A stretch of 7,696 nucleotides of DNA from Alphaproteobacteria bacterium (GTDB lineage: Bacteria > Pseudomonadota > Alphaproteobacteria > Micavibrionales > UBA2020). The notes beneath the pieces are model-generated. The model ran no database searches. It was given only the letters and a program-made list of their open reading frames with translations, and was not told the DNA's origin. Shown piece by piece: positions 1 through 5,638 of the stretch. The position numbers and the translations under genes were made by a program. Every line of letters begins with the position of its first letter. Within the stretch, counting starts at the first letter, position 1. The stretch is from assembly GCA_018971405.1 (NCBI GenBank), contig JAGXAX010000063.1:1-7696 (forward strand), read 5' to 3'.

Positions 1-558
1 GAGGTCTTTGGTTTTCGAAAGGTCGCCGTTGCCGTTGGAGATCAGCACGGGGTATTTCGCCTTGTCGGCTTCGAGCGTGGTGGTGAAGCGGGCGAGGTTG
101 TCCGGCCGGTCGAGGAAATAGGTGACGCGGCGGAAGCCGGTGGATTCGCACTGCGAGCCGATGATGTCGCCCGAGGCGTAGATGCCCTGCAGCTTGGTGT
201 TGGCGGCCGGGTTGATCTCGTTGACGATCTCAAGTTCAAAGCGGCCTTGCGGCGGCTTGTTGATGATCAGTTGCTTGTCATCGACGCGGAACTCCGCGCG
301 GTCGAGCGCGCGCCATTTGCCGTTCTCCTTGATCTTGACGCTGACGAGATCCATCTCTTCACCGTTCAGAACCAGCGGGCCGCCCTGAAATTTCGAGGCG
401 GGGTTGCCTTCGACGACCATGCGGCTGCGCACTTTGGTTTCGGTCGCGTCGAGGTTGATGTAAAGGTCGGCATCCGTAATGCGGTAGGGGTCGGGGCGGT
501 AGTCGCTGCGGATCATGTCGTTGTGCTGGTGGTTGAAGAGAAAATCTTTCGGCGCCAT
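1..558 (-). CDS. pepN: Aminopeptidase N, N-terminal part (cut by window edge)
   Basis: Partial gene: 186 codons from the ATG at 558 down to base 1, open at the left edge. M1-family aminopeptidase N is a cytosolic zinc metallopeptidase that removes N-terminal residues from peptides in protein turnover. What is visible is the N-terminal beta-domain: a start resembling E. coli PepN (RSDYRPDPYRITD near residues 18-30), then LVLNGEEMDLVSV (about 62-74), VNEINPAANTKLQGIYASGD (about 111-130) and the strongly conserved QCESTGFRRVTYFLDRPD (about 135-152) followed by ADKAKYPVLISNGNGDL. These match PepN rather than other M1 enzymes. The catalytic GAMEN and HExxH motifs lie beyond the window. The start is supported by an AGGAGAG Shine-Dalgarno at 565-571, six bases upstream, and by a promoter at 607-636. 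It lies downstream of phaR in the same direction, but with its own promoter. Confidence 0.93.
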   Translation of the reverse strand, partial: MAPKDFLFNHQHNDMIRSDYRPDPYRITDADLYINLDATETKVRSRMVVEGNPASKFQGGPLVLNGEEMDLVSVKIKENGKWRALDRAEFRVDDKQLIINKPPQGRFELEIVNEINPAANTKLQGIYASGDIIGSQCESTGFRRVTYFLDRPDNLARFTTTLEADKAKYPVLISNGNGDLSKTKDL

Positions 559-564
559 GGATGA

Positions 565-571
565 CTCTCCT
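565..571 (-). promoter_or_regulatory. Ribosome-binding site of pepN
   Basis: AGGAGAG on the minus strand, six bases before the ATG at 558. It fixes the pepN start in a region where no other in-frame upstream start has a comparable site. Confidence 0.75.
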
Positions 572-582
572 GACTAGGGTTT

Positions 583-607
583 GGACATAATTTCTTTTAG
601 GACATAA
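583..607 (-). repeat. Direct repeat TTATGTCC at the pepN transcription start
   Basis: Two exact copies of the octamer TTATGTCC (minus strand; 600-607 and 583-590) with 17-bp periodicity. The first copy touches the -10 box and the predicted start, and the second lies in the leader. That placement is typical of a repressor operator, but the binding protein is unknown. The GTCC core also occurs in the repeat array at 687-773. Confidence 0.45.
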
Positions 608-660
608 CTATAAACGCGAAATTTATGGCCAGTCAATATATATTTCCATATAATATTATT
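591..660. other. A+T-rich block
   Basis: Only 17 of the 70 bases are G or C, in a window that is otherwise clearly GC-rich. Part of it is the pepN promoter, but the block extends upstream of the -35 box through a run of TATATATTT and ATAATATTATT. It could be an UP-element-like promoter extension, a nucleoid-protein site or an easily melted element. Confidence 0.6.
607..636 (-). promoter_or_regulatory. Sigma-70-type promoter of pepN
   Basis: On the minus strand, TTGACT (631-636) and TATAGT (607-612) are separated by 18 bases. Both hexamers are one or two mismatches from the TTGACA/TATAAT consensus. Transcription should begin near base 600, giving a leader of about 40 bases to the pepN ATG. 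This supports pepN being transcribed independently of the upstream phaB-phaR operon. The match is read by eye; no start-site data are available. Confidence 0.6.
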
Positions 661-686
661 TCAAAGCGTAAGGATGCGCCCGTTGG

Positions 687-773
687 TGGAAATACGGACA
701 AATACGGACAAATACGGGATGTATTCGGGCAGATGCGGGTCGTTTGCGGACAATTGTGGACAGAATTTTACGG
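687..773. repeat. Helically phased GGR repeat array
   Basis: Degenerate repeats on the plus strand begin with two identical units, AAATACGGAC at 690-699 and 700-709, and a third that diverges after CGG. They continue as less similar units sharing CGG or TGG followed by A or G. The GG dinucleotides fall at 696, 706, 716, 727, 737, 748 and 758, so the spacing is 10, 10, 11, 10, 11 and 10, close to one helical turn. Weaker outliers lie at 688 and 772. The period is not a multiple of three and no plausible protein spans it, so it is not coding. It fills the gap between the phaR stop and the A+T-rich pepN promoter. The phasing suggests several protein sites on one face of the DNA; function unknown. 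Confidence 0.6.
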
Positions 774-780
774 TTTATGA

Positions 781-1281
781 TTATTTTTTCGACGGCTTCT
801 TGCGTGATGATTCTTCTCCGCCGGGCTCTTTTTTTCCGTCCGTTTTGCCGCCCATCGCCATGCGCATGAACTGCGCCTGCATGTCGTTCCAGAGCGTGAG
901 GTTGCGCTCGGTCAGATCCTGCATGATCTGCAAAGGCGAGCCGATGATGTTGCCCATCTGGTCCTGGAATCTCTTTTGCTGCTCGGCGAACATCTTGAGG
1001 TTCTTGTCGAGGAACTCGCCGAAAATCTCCTGCGACTGGTCGTCGTAGAAGCGGATGAATCGCGTCAGCATGTCGGTGGTGAAGATCGGCGAGGCGCCGG
1101 CCTCCTGTTCGGTGATGATCTGCACGAGCACCGAGCGCGTGATGTCCTTGCCGCTTTCCGCGTCAACGACCTGAAAATCCTCGCCCGCGCGGATGATCTT
1201 CAGCACGTCGGCGACCGTGATGTAGGCGCTTTTCTCCGTGTCGTAGAGGCGGCGGTTGGGATATTTCTTGATCACGCGCAT
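781..1281 (-). CDS. phaR: PHA accumulation regulator PhaR
   Basis: 166-residue regulator of polyhydroxyalkanoate accumulation. This is the DNA-binding PhaR of Paracoccus, Rhodobacter and Cupriavidus, not the Bacillus class IV synthase subunit of the same name. The signature YPNRRLYDTEKSAYIT occupies residues 7-22 within the N-terminal DNA-binding domain (about 4-63), followed by the PHB-accumulation domain with FTTDMLTRFIRFYDDQSQ (67-84). In the family, PhaR represses phasin and synthesis genes and is released when it binds nascent polymer. The last 22 residues are low-complexity and rich in Lys, Gly and Glu, ending RKKPSKK. The ATG lies seven bases after the phaB stop, and its ribosome-binding site (GGAG, 1292-1295) is inside the end of phaB, implying translational coupling. 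No terminator is visible after its TAA at 781. Confidence 0.93.
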   Translation of the reverse strand: MRVIKKYPNRRLYDTEKSAYITVADVLKIIRAGEDFQVVDAESGKDITRSVLVQIITEQEAGASPIFTTDMLTRFIRFYDDQSQEIFGEFLDKNLKMFAEQQKRFQDQMGNIIGSPLQIMQDLTERNLTLWNDMQAQFMRMAMGGKTDGKKEPGGEESSRKKPSKK

Positions 1282-1288
1282 ATTCGGG

Positions 1289-2101
1289 TTACTCCATGAA
1301 ATGTCCGCCGTTGGTGGCGAGGTTGGCGCCGGTGATGAAGCCGGAATCGTCGGCGATAAGGAAAGAGACGGCGTGCGCCACGTCCTCCGGCGTGCCGAAG
1401 CGGCCGACGGGGATCTGCGCGACGATGCTGTTGCGGACGTTTTCCGCTACGGCCGCAACCATTTCCGTCTCGATGTAGCCGGGCGAAATGGTGTTGACGG
1501 TGATGCCCTTCTTGGCGACTTCGAGCGCCAGCGCCTTGGTGAAGCCGTGCATGCCGGCCTTGGCGGCGGCATAGTTGGCCTGCCCGAACTGGCCTTTCTG
1601 CCCGTTGATCGAGGAGACGTTGATGATGCGCCCGAAGCCCGACTCCAGCATGTAGTCTATGGCGGGGCGGGTGACGTTGAAGACGCTGTCAAGGTCGCTG
1701 GAGATGACGGTCTTCCACTGGTCGTGCGTCATCTTGCGCAAGGAGGAGTCGCGCGTGACGCCGGCGTTGTTGACCAGCACCTGTATCGGCCCGAGGTCGG
1801 CGACGATCGCTTTGACCATCCGCTGGCTGTCCTCGAAATCGGCGACGTCGCATTTGTAAAGGCGGAAGGCGAAACCTTCCTTTTTCATCTCCTGTTCCCA
1901 CGCGCGTGCCTTGTCTTCATTGCGGTAGGTGGTGGCGACGATATGCCCCTGCCGCGCCAGTTTTTTGCAGATCGCCGTGCCGATGCCGCCCGTGCCGCCG
2001 GTCACCAGCACGACGCGCCGTATGGGTTGCGCCGCGGGGGGGATTGATGTTTCAAGCGGATCCATGTTCTCTGCCTTTGCAAGTCCGGAGTATGCCGTCA
2101 T
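1289..2101 (-). CDS. phaB: Acetoacetyl-CoA reductase PhaB
   Basis: 270-residue short-chain dehydrogenase that reduces acetoacetyl-CoA to (R)-3-hydroxybutyryl-CoA, the PHB monomer. Seen: Rossmann motif TGGTGGIG (34-41), NNAG (111-114), catalytic Ser164, Tyr177 and Lys181, and the PhaB hallmark SSINGQKGQFGQANY (163-177), nearly identical to Cupriavidus PhaB. The end TNGGHFME also matches. Arg60 and the absence of an acidic residue at the end of beta-2 fit NADPH preference. Start: the ATG at 2101 has AAGAGGG upstream (2109-2115), better than an upstream possibility at 2134 or the internal Met13 at 2065. This leaves about 28 residues before the Rossmann strand, against only a few in Cupriavidus PhaB. 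The usual catalytic-tetrad Asn position appears as Asp136 (SSDLDSVFNVT). It leads the phaB-phaR operon, divergent from phaE-phaC. Confidence 0.93.
   Translation of the reverse strand: MTAYSGLAKAENMDPLETSIPPAAQPIRRVVLVTGGTGGIGTAICKKLARQGHIVATTYRNEDKARAWEQEMKKEGFAFRLYKCDVADFEDSQRMVKAIVADLGPIQVLVNNAGVTRDSSLRKMTHDQWKTVISSDLDSVFNVTRPAIDYMLESGFGRIINVSSINGQKGQFGQANYAAAKAGMHGFTKALALEVAKKGITVNTISPGYIETEMVAAVAENVRNSIVAQIPVGRFGTPEDVAHAVSFLIADDSGFITGANLATNGGHFME
1292..1295 (-). promoter_or_regulatory. Ribosome-binding site of phaR inside the phaB end
   Basis: GGAG on the minus strand overlaps the final Glu codon of phaB and lies ten bases from the phaR ATG. Ribosomes finishing phaB therefore clear the site for phaR. 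Confidence 0.5.
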
Positions 2102-2149
2102 GTTTACACCCTCTTGATAAGAAAATAATGGCAAATTGATTAATAAATC

Positions 2150-2166
2150 CTGAAAAACCCTTTCAG
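2150..2166. repeat. Inverted repeat in the phaB leader
   Basis: CTGAAA (2150-2155) and TTTCAG (2161-2166) form a perfect 6-bp inverted repeat around AACCC. It lies between the predicted phaB transcription start (about 2180) and its ribosome-binding site. It may be an operator half-site pair or a small leader hairpin; six base pairs could occur by chance. Confidence 0.4.
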
Positions 2167-2186
2167 AGCGCGTTTTTCGCTGGTCT

Positions 2187-2216
2187 TTTATAGGCCGGAG
2201 GTCTAGCTTTAAGCAA
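2187..2216 (-). promoter_or_regulatory. Candidate promoter of phaB-phaR
   Basis: Minus-strand TTGCTT (2211-2216) and TATAAA (2187-2192) with an 18-bp spacer. The -10 is one mismatch from consensus and the -35 is moderate. A start near 2180 would give a leader of about 80 bases to the ATG at 2101. It faces away from the phaE-phaC promoter, whose elements begin only 23 bp away, so one bound regulator could affect both. Confidence 0.45.
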
Positions 2217-2238
2217 GCTTTTTATGGCATTTTTTGAA

Positions 2239-2268
2239 TTGCTGCACCGCACAAAAACGTGCTATACT
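2239..2268 (+). promoter_or_regulatory. Candidate promoter of phaE-phaC with TGC-rich operator
   Basis: TATACT at 2263-2268 is preceded by TGC, making an extended -10 (TGCTATACT, 2260-2268). A weak -35, TTGCTG, lies at 2239-2244 with an 18-bp spacer. Start of transcription is expected near 2275. Bases 2239-2251 read TTGCTGCACCGCA, a cluster of TGC and its complement GCA, with another TGC at 2260. PhaR proteins of Paracoccus and Rhodobacter are reported to bind TGC-rich sites, so this is a plausible PhaR operator covering the -35 and spacer. The operator assignment is inference. Confidence 0.5.
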
Positions 2269-2318
2269 CGAACTGTTAAGCAGAGACTCTCGGCCGTCTT
2301 CAATAAAGGGTGAATACC

Positions 2319-3251
2319 ATGGCAAACACATCATCGGCGCAACAGAACGGGGACTGGTTCAGTTCCCAAAAGCAATACTGGGACAACTGGTTCGAACAGC
2401 AGCGGAATTTCTTCGGCGCGGCCGCAGGCCCGCAGCAGGGGCCGCAGGCCCAGTGGGCGGAGCTGTTGCAGACATGGCAAAAGGCTCTGTCCGGCGGGCA
2501 GGAAGCGGACAAAATGGCCGACGTGCGCCAGTTCCAGCAATATTTCACGCGGGCAGGCGAGGCCTACCTCGGCATGCTGCAGCAGTTCTATCAGGGCACG
2601 GGGCAGGCCAAGCCGCTGAACGAGATGGTGCAGGAATGGATAGAGAGCCTGAAAAAAGCCTTCGCGGGGCAAATGGACTTTTCGGGCATGCCCGGCTTTC
2701 CGGGGATGGTGGCGGCGGGGAAGGATCCGTTCGCGGCGCTGGACCCGCTCAACTTTTTCGCTGGGATGCCCGGCATCGGCTATACCCGCGAAAAGCAGGA
2801 GCAGTTGAACCATCTCTACCAGATGTGGGAAGCCTATCAGGCCAAGACGCGCGACTATGCCGCGAGCATGGCGAAGGTCGGGCTCGAAGCGGCGCAGAAG
2901 TTTCAGGACTACGTCGTCCACCCGCCGGAAGGCGCGGCGCCGCTGACCTCGCTGAAAGAGGTTTACGCGAAATGGGTCGATATCTGTGAGGACATCTACG
3001 CCCGTTACGCCATGACCGAGGAATATACCCGCCTTTACGGCGAGGTCGTCAACGCGCTGATGGCGTTCAAAAAGCAGCAGAACAAGATCACTGATGAAGT
3101 TCTGGACCAGTTCAACATGCCGACCCGCGCCGAAGCCGACAGCCTGCACAAGCGCTTGCACGCACTGCAGCGGGAAGTGGCGGAACTGAAGGCCGCCCTG
3201 AAGCCCGCCGCGAAGAAAAAGCCTGTCGTTAAAAAAGGAAAGAAAAAATGA
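2319..3251 (+). CDS. phaE: Class III PHA synthase subunit PhaE
   Basis: 310-residue PhaE, the non-catalytic partner that activates class III PhaC at the granule surface. The diagnostic C-terminal region is clear: LTSLKEVYAKWVDICEDIYA (209-228), MTEEYTRLYGEVVNALMAFK (232-251), then FNMPTRAEADSLHKRL (265-280), where the MPTR block matches the conserved L/M-PTR segment of PhaE. The N-terminal half is rich in Gln, Trp and Phe (WFSSQKQYWDNWFEQQRNFF, 13-32) and less conserved. Residues 271-295 look like an amphipathic helix or short coiled coil. The protein ends in a lysine-rich tail (299-310, eight Lys in twelve residues), unusual for PhaE and reminiscent of the basic tails of PhaF and PhaM. The ATG at 2319 follows AAAGGGTG; a GTG at 2310 overlaps that site and is unlikely. 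It is somewhat shorter than Allochromatium PhaE, and its stop overlaps phaC. Confidence 0.9.
   Translation: MANTSSAQQNGDWFSSQKQYWDNWFEQQRNFFGAAAGPQQGPQAQWAELLQTWQKALSGGQEADKMADVRQFQQYFTRAGEAYLGMLQQFYQGTGQAKPLNEMVQEWIESLKKAFAGQMDFSGMPGFPGMVAAGKDPFAALDPLNFFAGMPGIGYTREKQEQLNHLYQMWEAYQAKTRDYAASMAKVGLEAAQKFQDYVVHPPEGAAPLTSLKEVYAKWVDICEDIYARYAMTEEYTRLYGEVVNALMAFKKQQNKITDEVLDQFNMPTRAEADSLHKRLHALQREVAELKAALKPAAKKKPVVKKGKKK
3235..3242 (+). promoter_or_regulatory. Ribosome-binding site of phaC inside phaE
   Basis: AAGGAAAG lies in the last lysine and glycine codons of phaE, five bases before the phaC ATG at 3248. The basic tail of PhaE thus doubles as the phaC translation signal, and the ATGA overlap couples the two subunits. 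Confidence 0.65.
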
Positions 3252-4318
3252 CCGCCGTCCAGCTGAGCCCTGAAAAAATCTTCAAGGAAGTGACCAACTT
3301 CAACACCAAGCTCGTGGAGGGGATCAAGAACCTGCGGGGCCTGGGCGACCTGCCGTCGGGCGTCACGGAGAAGGAAGCCGTGTACAGCGAAGACAAGCTC
3401 ACGCTCTACCACTACAAGAACCCGACCGGCAAGGAACCGGCCAACAAAACGCCGCTGCTGATCGCCTACGCGCTGGTCAACCGCCCTTATATGACCGACC
3501 TGCAGGAGAACCGCTCGATGATCCGCGGCCTGCTGGAGACGGGGCAGGACGTCTATCTCATTGACTGGGGCTATCCCGACCGCTCCGACCGTTTCGTGAC
3601 GATGGACGATTACATCAACGGCTATATCGACCGTTGCGTGGACGTTCTTTGCGAACGCAGCGGCGGCGGCAAAGTCAACCTGCTCGGCATCTGTCAGGGC
3701 GGGGCGTTCAGCCTCTGCTATGCGGCGCTGCATCCGGACAAAGTGCGCAACCTCGTCACCATGGTCACGCCGGTCGACTTCCAGACGGAAGACAACATGC
3801 TCGCCCACTGGATCCGCAACATCGACGTTGACCTGCTGGTGGACAGCATGGGCAACATTCCGGGCGACCTGATGAACTGGACGTTCCTCAACCTCAAGCC
3901 CTACCGCCTGATCGCGCAGAAATACATCGACATGGTCGACATCCTCGACAACCCGCAGCAGGTGCACAACTTCATGTACATGGAGAAGTGGATCTTCGAT
4001 TCACCCGATCAGGCGGGCGAGGCCTACCGCCAGTTCGTGAAAGAATTCTACCAGCAGAACGGGCTGATCAAGGGCACGGTCATGCTGGGCGGGGAGCGTG
4101 TCGATCTCGGCGACATCAAATGCCCCGTGCTCAACGTCTATGCGCAGGACGACCACCTCGTGCCGCCCTCGGCCTCGAAGCCGCTAAAGGACTACGTCGG
4201 CACGAAGGATTATACCGAACTGTCGTTCCGCGGCGGGCATATCGGCATTTACGTGTCGTCGAGCGCGCAGCGCGAAGTGCCGCCGTCGATCGGCAAGTGG
4301 CTGAACAAGCGCGGCTAA
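3248..4318 (+). CDS. phaC: Class III PHA synthase catalytic subunit PhaC
   Basis: 356-residue polymerase that links (R)-3-hydroxyacyl-CoA units into PHA, releasing CoA, at the granule surface together with PhaE. It has the alpha/beta-hydrolase fold with the PHA-synthase lipase-like box GICQGG at 147-152. The catalytic triad reads Cys149, Asp302 (QDDHLVPPS) and His331 (GGHIGIY), the same numbering as in Allochromatium vinosum PhaC. The segments PLLIAYALVNRPYMTDL (69-85) and DVYLIDWGYPDRSDR (101-115) are also typical. The short length, without the roughly 200-residue N-terminal domain of class I enzymes, together with adjacent phaE makes this class III; such enzymes usually favour short-chain monomers such as 3-hydroxybutyrate. 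The start overlaps the phaE stop (ATGA). The TAA overlaps the stop of the convergent phosphatase gene by four bases, and no terminator is visible. Confidence 0.96.
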   Translation: MTAVQLSPEKIFKEVTNFNTKLVEGIKNLRGLGDLPSGVTEKEAVYSEDKLTLYHYKNPTGKEPANKTPLLIAYALVNRPYMTDLQENRSMIRGLLETGQDVYLIDWGYPDRSDRFVTMDDYINGYIDRCVDVLCERSGGGKVNLLGICQGGAFSLCYAALHPDKVRNLVTMVTPVDFQTEDNMLAHWIRNIDVDLLVDSMGNIPGDLMNWTFLNLKPYRLIAQKYIDMVDILDNPQQVHNFMYMEKWIFDSPDQAGEAYRQFVKEFYQQNGLIKGTVMLGGERVDLGDIKCPVLNVYAQDDHLVPPSASKPLKDYVGTKDYTELSFRGGHIGIYVSSSAQREVPPSIGKWLNKRG

Positions 4319-4983
4319 TCCGTGAGGGCGGAGAAAAGGCCTTCATCCATGTTCTTCAGGTCTTCCGCGTGAAGTCTTAAAGTCTCTGCGCGTTTGACGG
4401 CGCGCGTGATCGCGCAATTGTCGATATGGCTCGTGCGGGTGGAATGGGCAAGGAGGCGCATCAGCTCTTTTTCCTGCAGATCGGGGTGGCTGAGCATCAG
4501 CCGCACGGTCTGGATGATATATCCGTGAGAGAAGACGACTATGAAACTTTCATCCCGCTGTTGCAGCTTTTCCAGCGCCGTGCGCACGCGCCCCGTCATG
4601 GCGGAGAATGATTCCGCGCCCGCGCCGTCCACGAAGTCGGGGTTGCCCTGTTCCCAGAAATCCTGCATGACGGGAATGCGTTCCGTCCAGGTGCGGTTGA
4701 TGTAGTTTGCGTCCCCCAGCGCCGAAAACTCCTGCAAGTCCCAAATCTCGTGCGGGGTTTGGGGAAAACGCCGCTGCAGCGGCGCGGCGGTCTGCTGCGT
4801 GCGGATATAAGGCGTGACGATAATCAGCCCCGGCGCGCGCGGAATTTTTTCGCTGACGGCCTCAGCCTGCTCATGCCCCAGTGCCGTCAGTTGCGTCGAG
4901 AACTTGTCCTTGGAAATTTCCCCCGCATTGGTCGTGCTCTCGCCGTGACGGATAAACCAGATTTCCTTTTCGGTATCCGGCAT
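4315..4983 (-). CDS. Histidine phosphatase family (phosphoglycerate-mutase-like) protein
   Basis: 222-residue cytosolic protein of the histidine phosphatase superfamily, which transfers phosphate through a catalytic histidine. Seen: the RHGE motif at 12-15 (catalytic His13), Arg61 in TPYIRTQQT, the acidic QEF segment with Glu85 as probable proton donor, and the second active-site histidine His153 in FSHGYIIQT. The end contains SHIDNCAIT (185-193), common in the phosphoglycerate-mutase-like branch. The substrate cannot be read from sequence: GpmB, CobC and broad sugar-phosphate phosphatases all share these residues, and no cobalamin genes are near. Its ATG shares one base with the upp stop (TAATG), so it is the second gene of a upp operon and probably translationally coupled. 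Its stop overlaps the phaC stop on the other strand. Confidence 0.87.
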   Translation of the reverse strand: MPDTEKEIWFIRHGESTTNAGEISKDKFSTQLTALGHEQAEAVSEKIPRAPGLIIVTPYIRTQQTAAPLQRRFPQTPHEIWDLQEFSALGDANYINRTWTERIPVMQDFWEQGNPDFVDGAGAESFSAMTGRVRTALEKLQQRDESFIVVFSHGYIIQTVRLMLSHPDLQEKELMRLLAHSTRTSHIDNCAITRAVKRAETLRLHAEDLKNMDEGLFSALTD

Positions 4984-5615
4984 TATTTCGTCCCGAAAAT
5001 CCTGTCGCCCGCGTCGCCGATGCCGGGCAGGATATAGCCGTGGTCATTGAGCTCGCGGTCGATGGCGGCGGTGTAGATGTGCACGTCGGGGTGCGCTGCA
5101 TGGAAGGTTTTGATGCCCACGGGCGCGGCGATCAGGCAGAGAAAACGGATGTCGGTCGCGCCTGTCGCCTTGACATGATTGACGGCGGCGACGGCTGAAT
5201 GGCCGGTCGCCAGCATCGGGTCGACGGCAAGCACGATGCGGTTCGCCATGTCGTCGGGGAATTTTTTGTAGTATTCGACGGCTTCGAGCGTCTTGGGGTC
5301 GCGGTAAAGGCCGATGTGGCCGACGCGCGCGGCGGGCACCAGCTCCAGCAGCCCGTCCACGAAGCCGAGCCCGGCGCGGAGGATGGGAACGATGCAGAGC
5401 TTCTTGCCGGAGAGGACGCGCGCTTTCATCTTTTCGAGCGGCGTTTCGATCTCGACCTCTTCGGTCGGCAGGTCGCGCATCAGCTCGTAGCCCATGAGCA
5501 TGGAGATTTCGCGCAGGAGCGTGCGGAAGTCCTGGGTCGAGGTGCCCTTCGCGCGCATCATGGCAAGCTTGTGCCGGATCAGCGGGTGGTCGATCAGGGT
5601 CGTATTGTCGGGCAT
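4983..5615 (-). CDS. upp: Uracil phosphoribosyltransferase
   Basis: 210-residue enzyme converting uracil and PRPP to UMP and pyrophosphate in pyrimidine salvage; E. coli Upp has 208 residues, so it is full length. Seen: [12 protein letters not shown] (10-21) at the N terminus, [15 protein letters not shown] (76-90), the PRPP-binding loop [14 protein letters not shown] (128-141) and the uracil-binding end [17 protein letters not shown] (194-210), all characteristic of Upp rather than PyrR. The ATG at 5615 has a strong AAGGAG at 5623-5628, seven bases upstream. It is followed by the phosphatase gene with a one-base overlap. Its 5' end is only 43 bp from the divergent pseudouridine synthase gene, so the promoters must share or overlap. 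No attenuator is visible in that short gap. Confidence 0.96.
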   Translation of the reverse strand: MPDNTTLIDHPLIRHKLAMMRAKGTSTQDFRTLLREISMLMGYELMRDLPTEEVEIETPLEKMKARVLSGKKLCIVPILRAGLGFVDGLLELVPAARVGHIGLYRDPKTLEAVEYYKKFPDDMANRIVLAVDPMLATGHSAVAAVNHVKATGATDIRFLCLIAAPVGIKTFHAAHPDVHIYTAAIDRELNDHGYILPGIGDAGDRIFGTK

Positions 5616-5638
5616 ATCTTTTCTCCTTCCGCCGCCCC

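Noticed and set aside
687..773. CRISPR array
   Set aside because: Units are about 10 bp with no spacers of 30 bp or more and no cas genes nearby.
674..1048. 124-codon plus-strand frame starting in the repeat array
   Set aside because: Mostly antisense to phaR; its N-terminal part translates the 10- to 11-bp repeats, whose period does not fit codons.
1256..2047. 263-codon plus-strand frame over phaB
   Set aside because: Antisense shadow of phaB, Gly/Asp/Val-rich and without motifs.
2310..2312. GTG start for phaE three codons upstream
   Set aside because: It overlaps the AAAGGGTG ribosome-binding site; the ATG at 2319 has proper spacing.
2331..3161. 276-codon minus-strand frame over phaE
   Set aside because: Shadow of phaE in a GC-rich genome; no ribosome-binding site or family similarity.
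3035..3967. 310-codon open frame antisense to phaE-phaC
   Set aside because: It is the complementary frame of clearly identified phaE and phaC, has His/Val/Asp-rich shadow composition and no recognisable motif.
4402..4415. GCGCG/CGCGC inverted repeat as a terminator for phaC
   Set aside because: Only five base pairs, about 85 bp inside the phosphatase gene, with no T run; expected by chance in GC-rich coding DNA.
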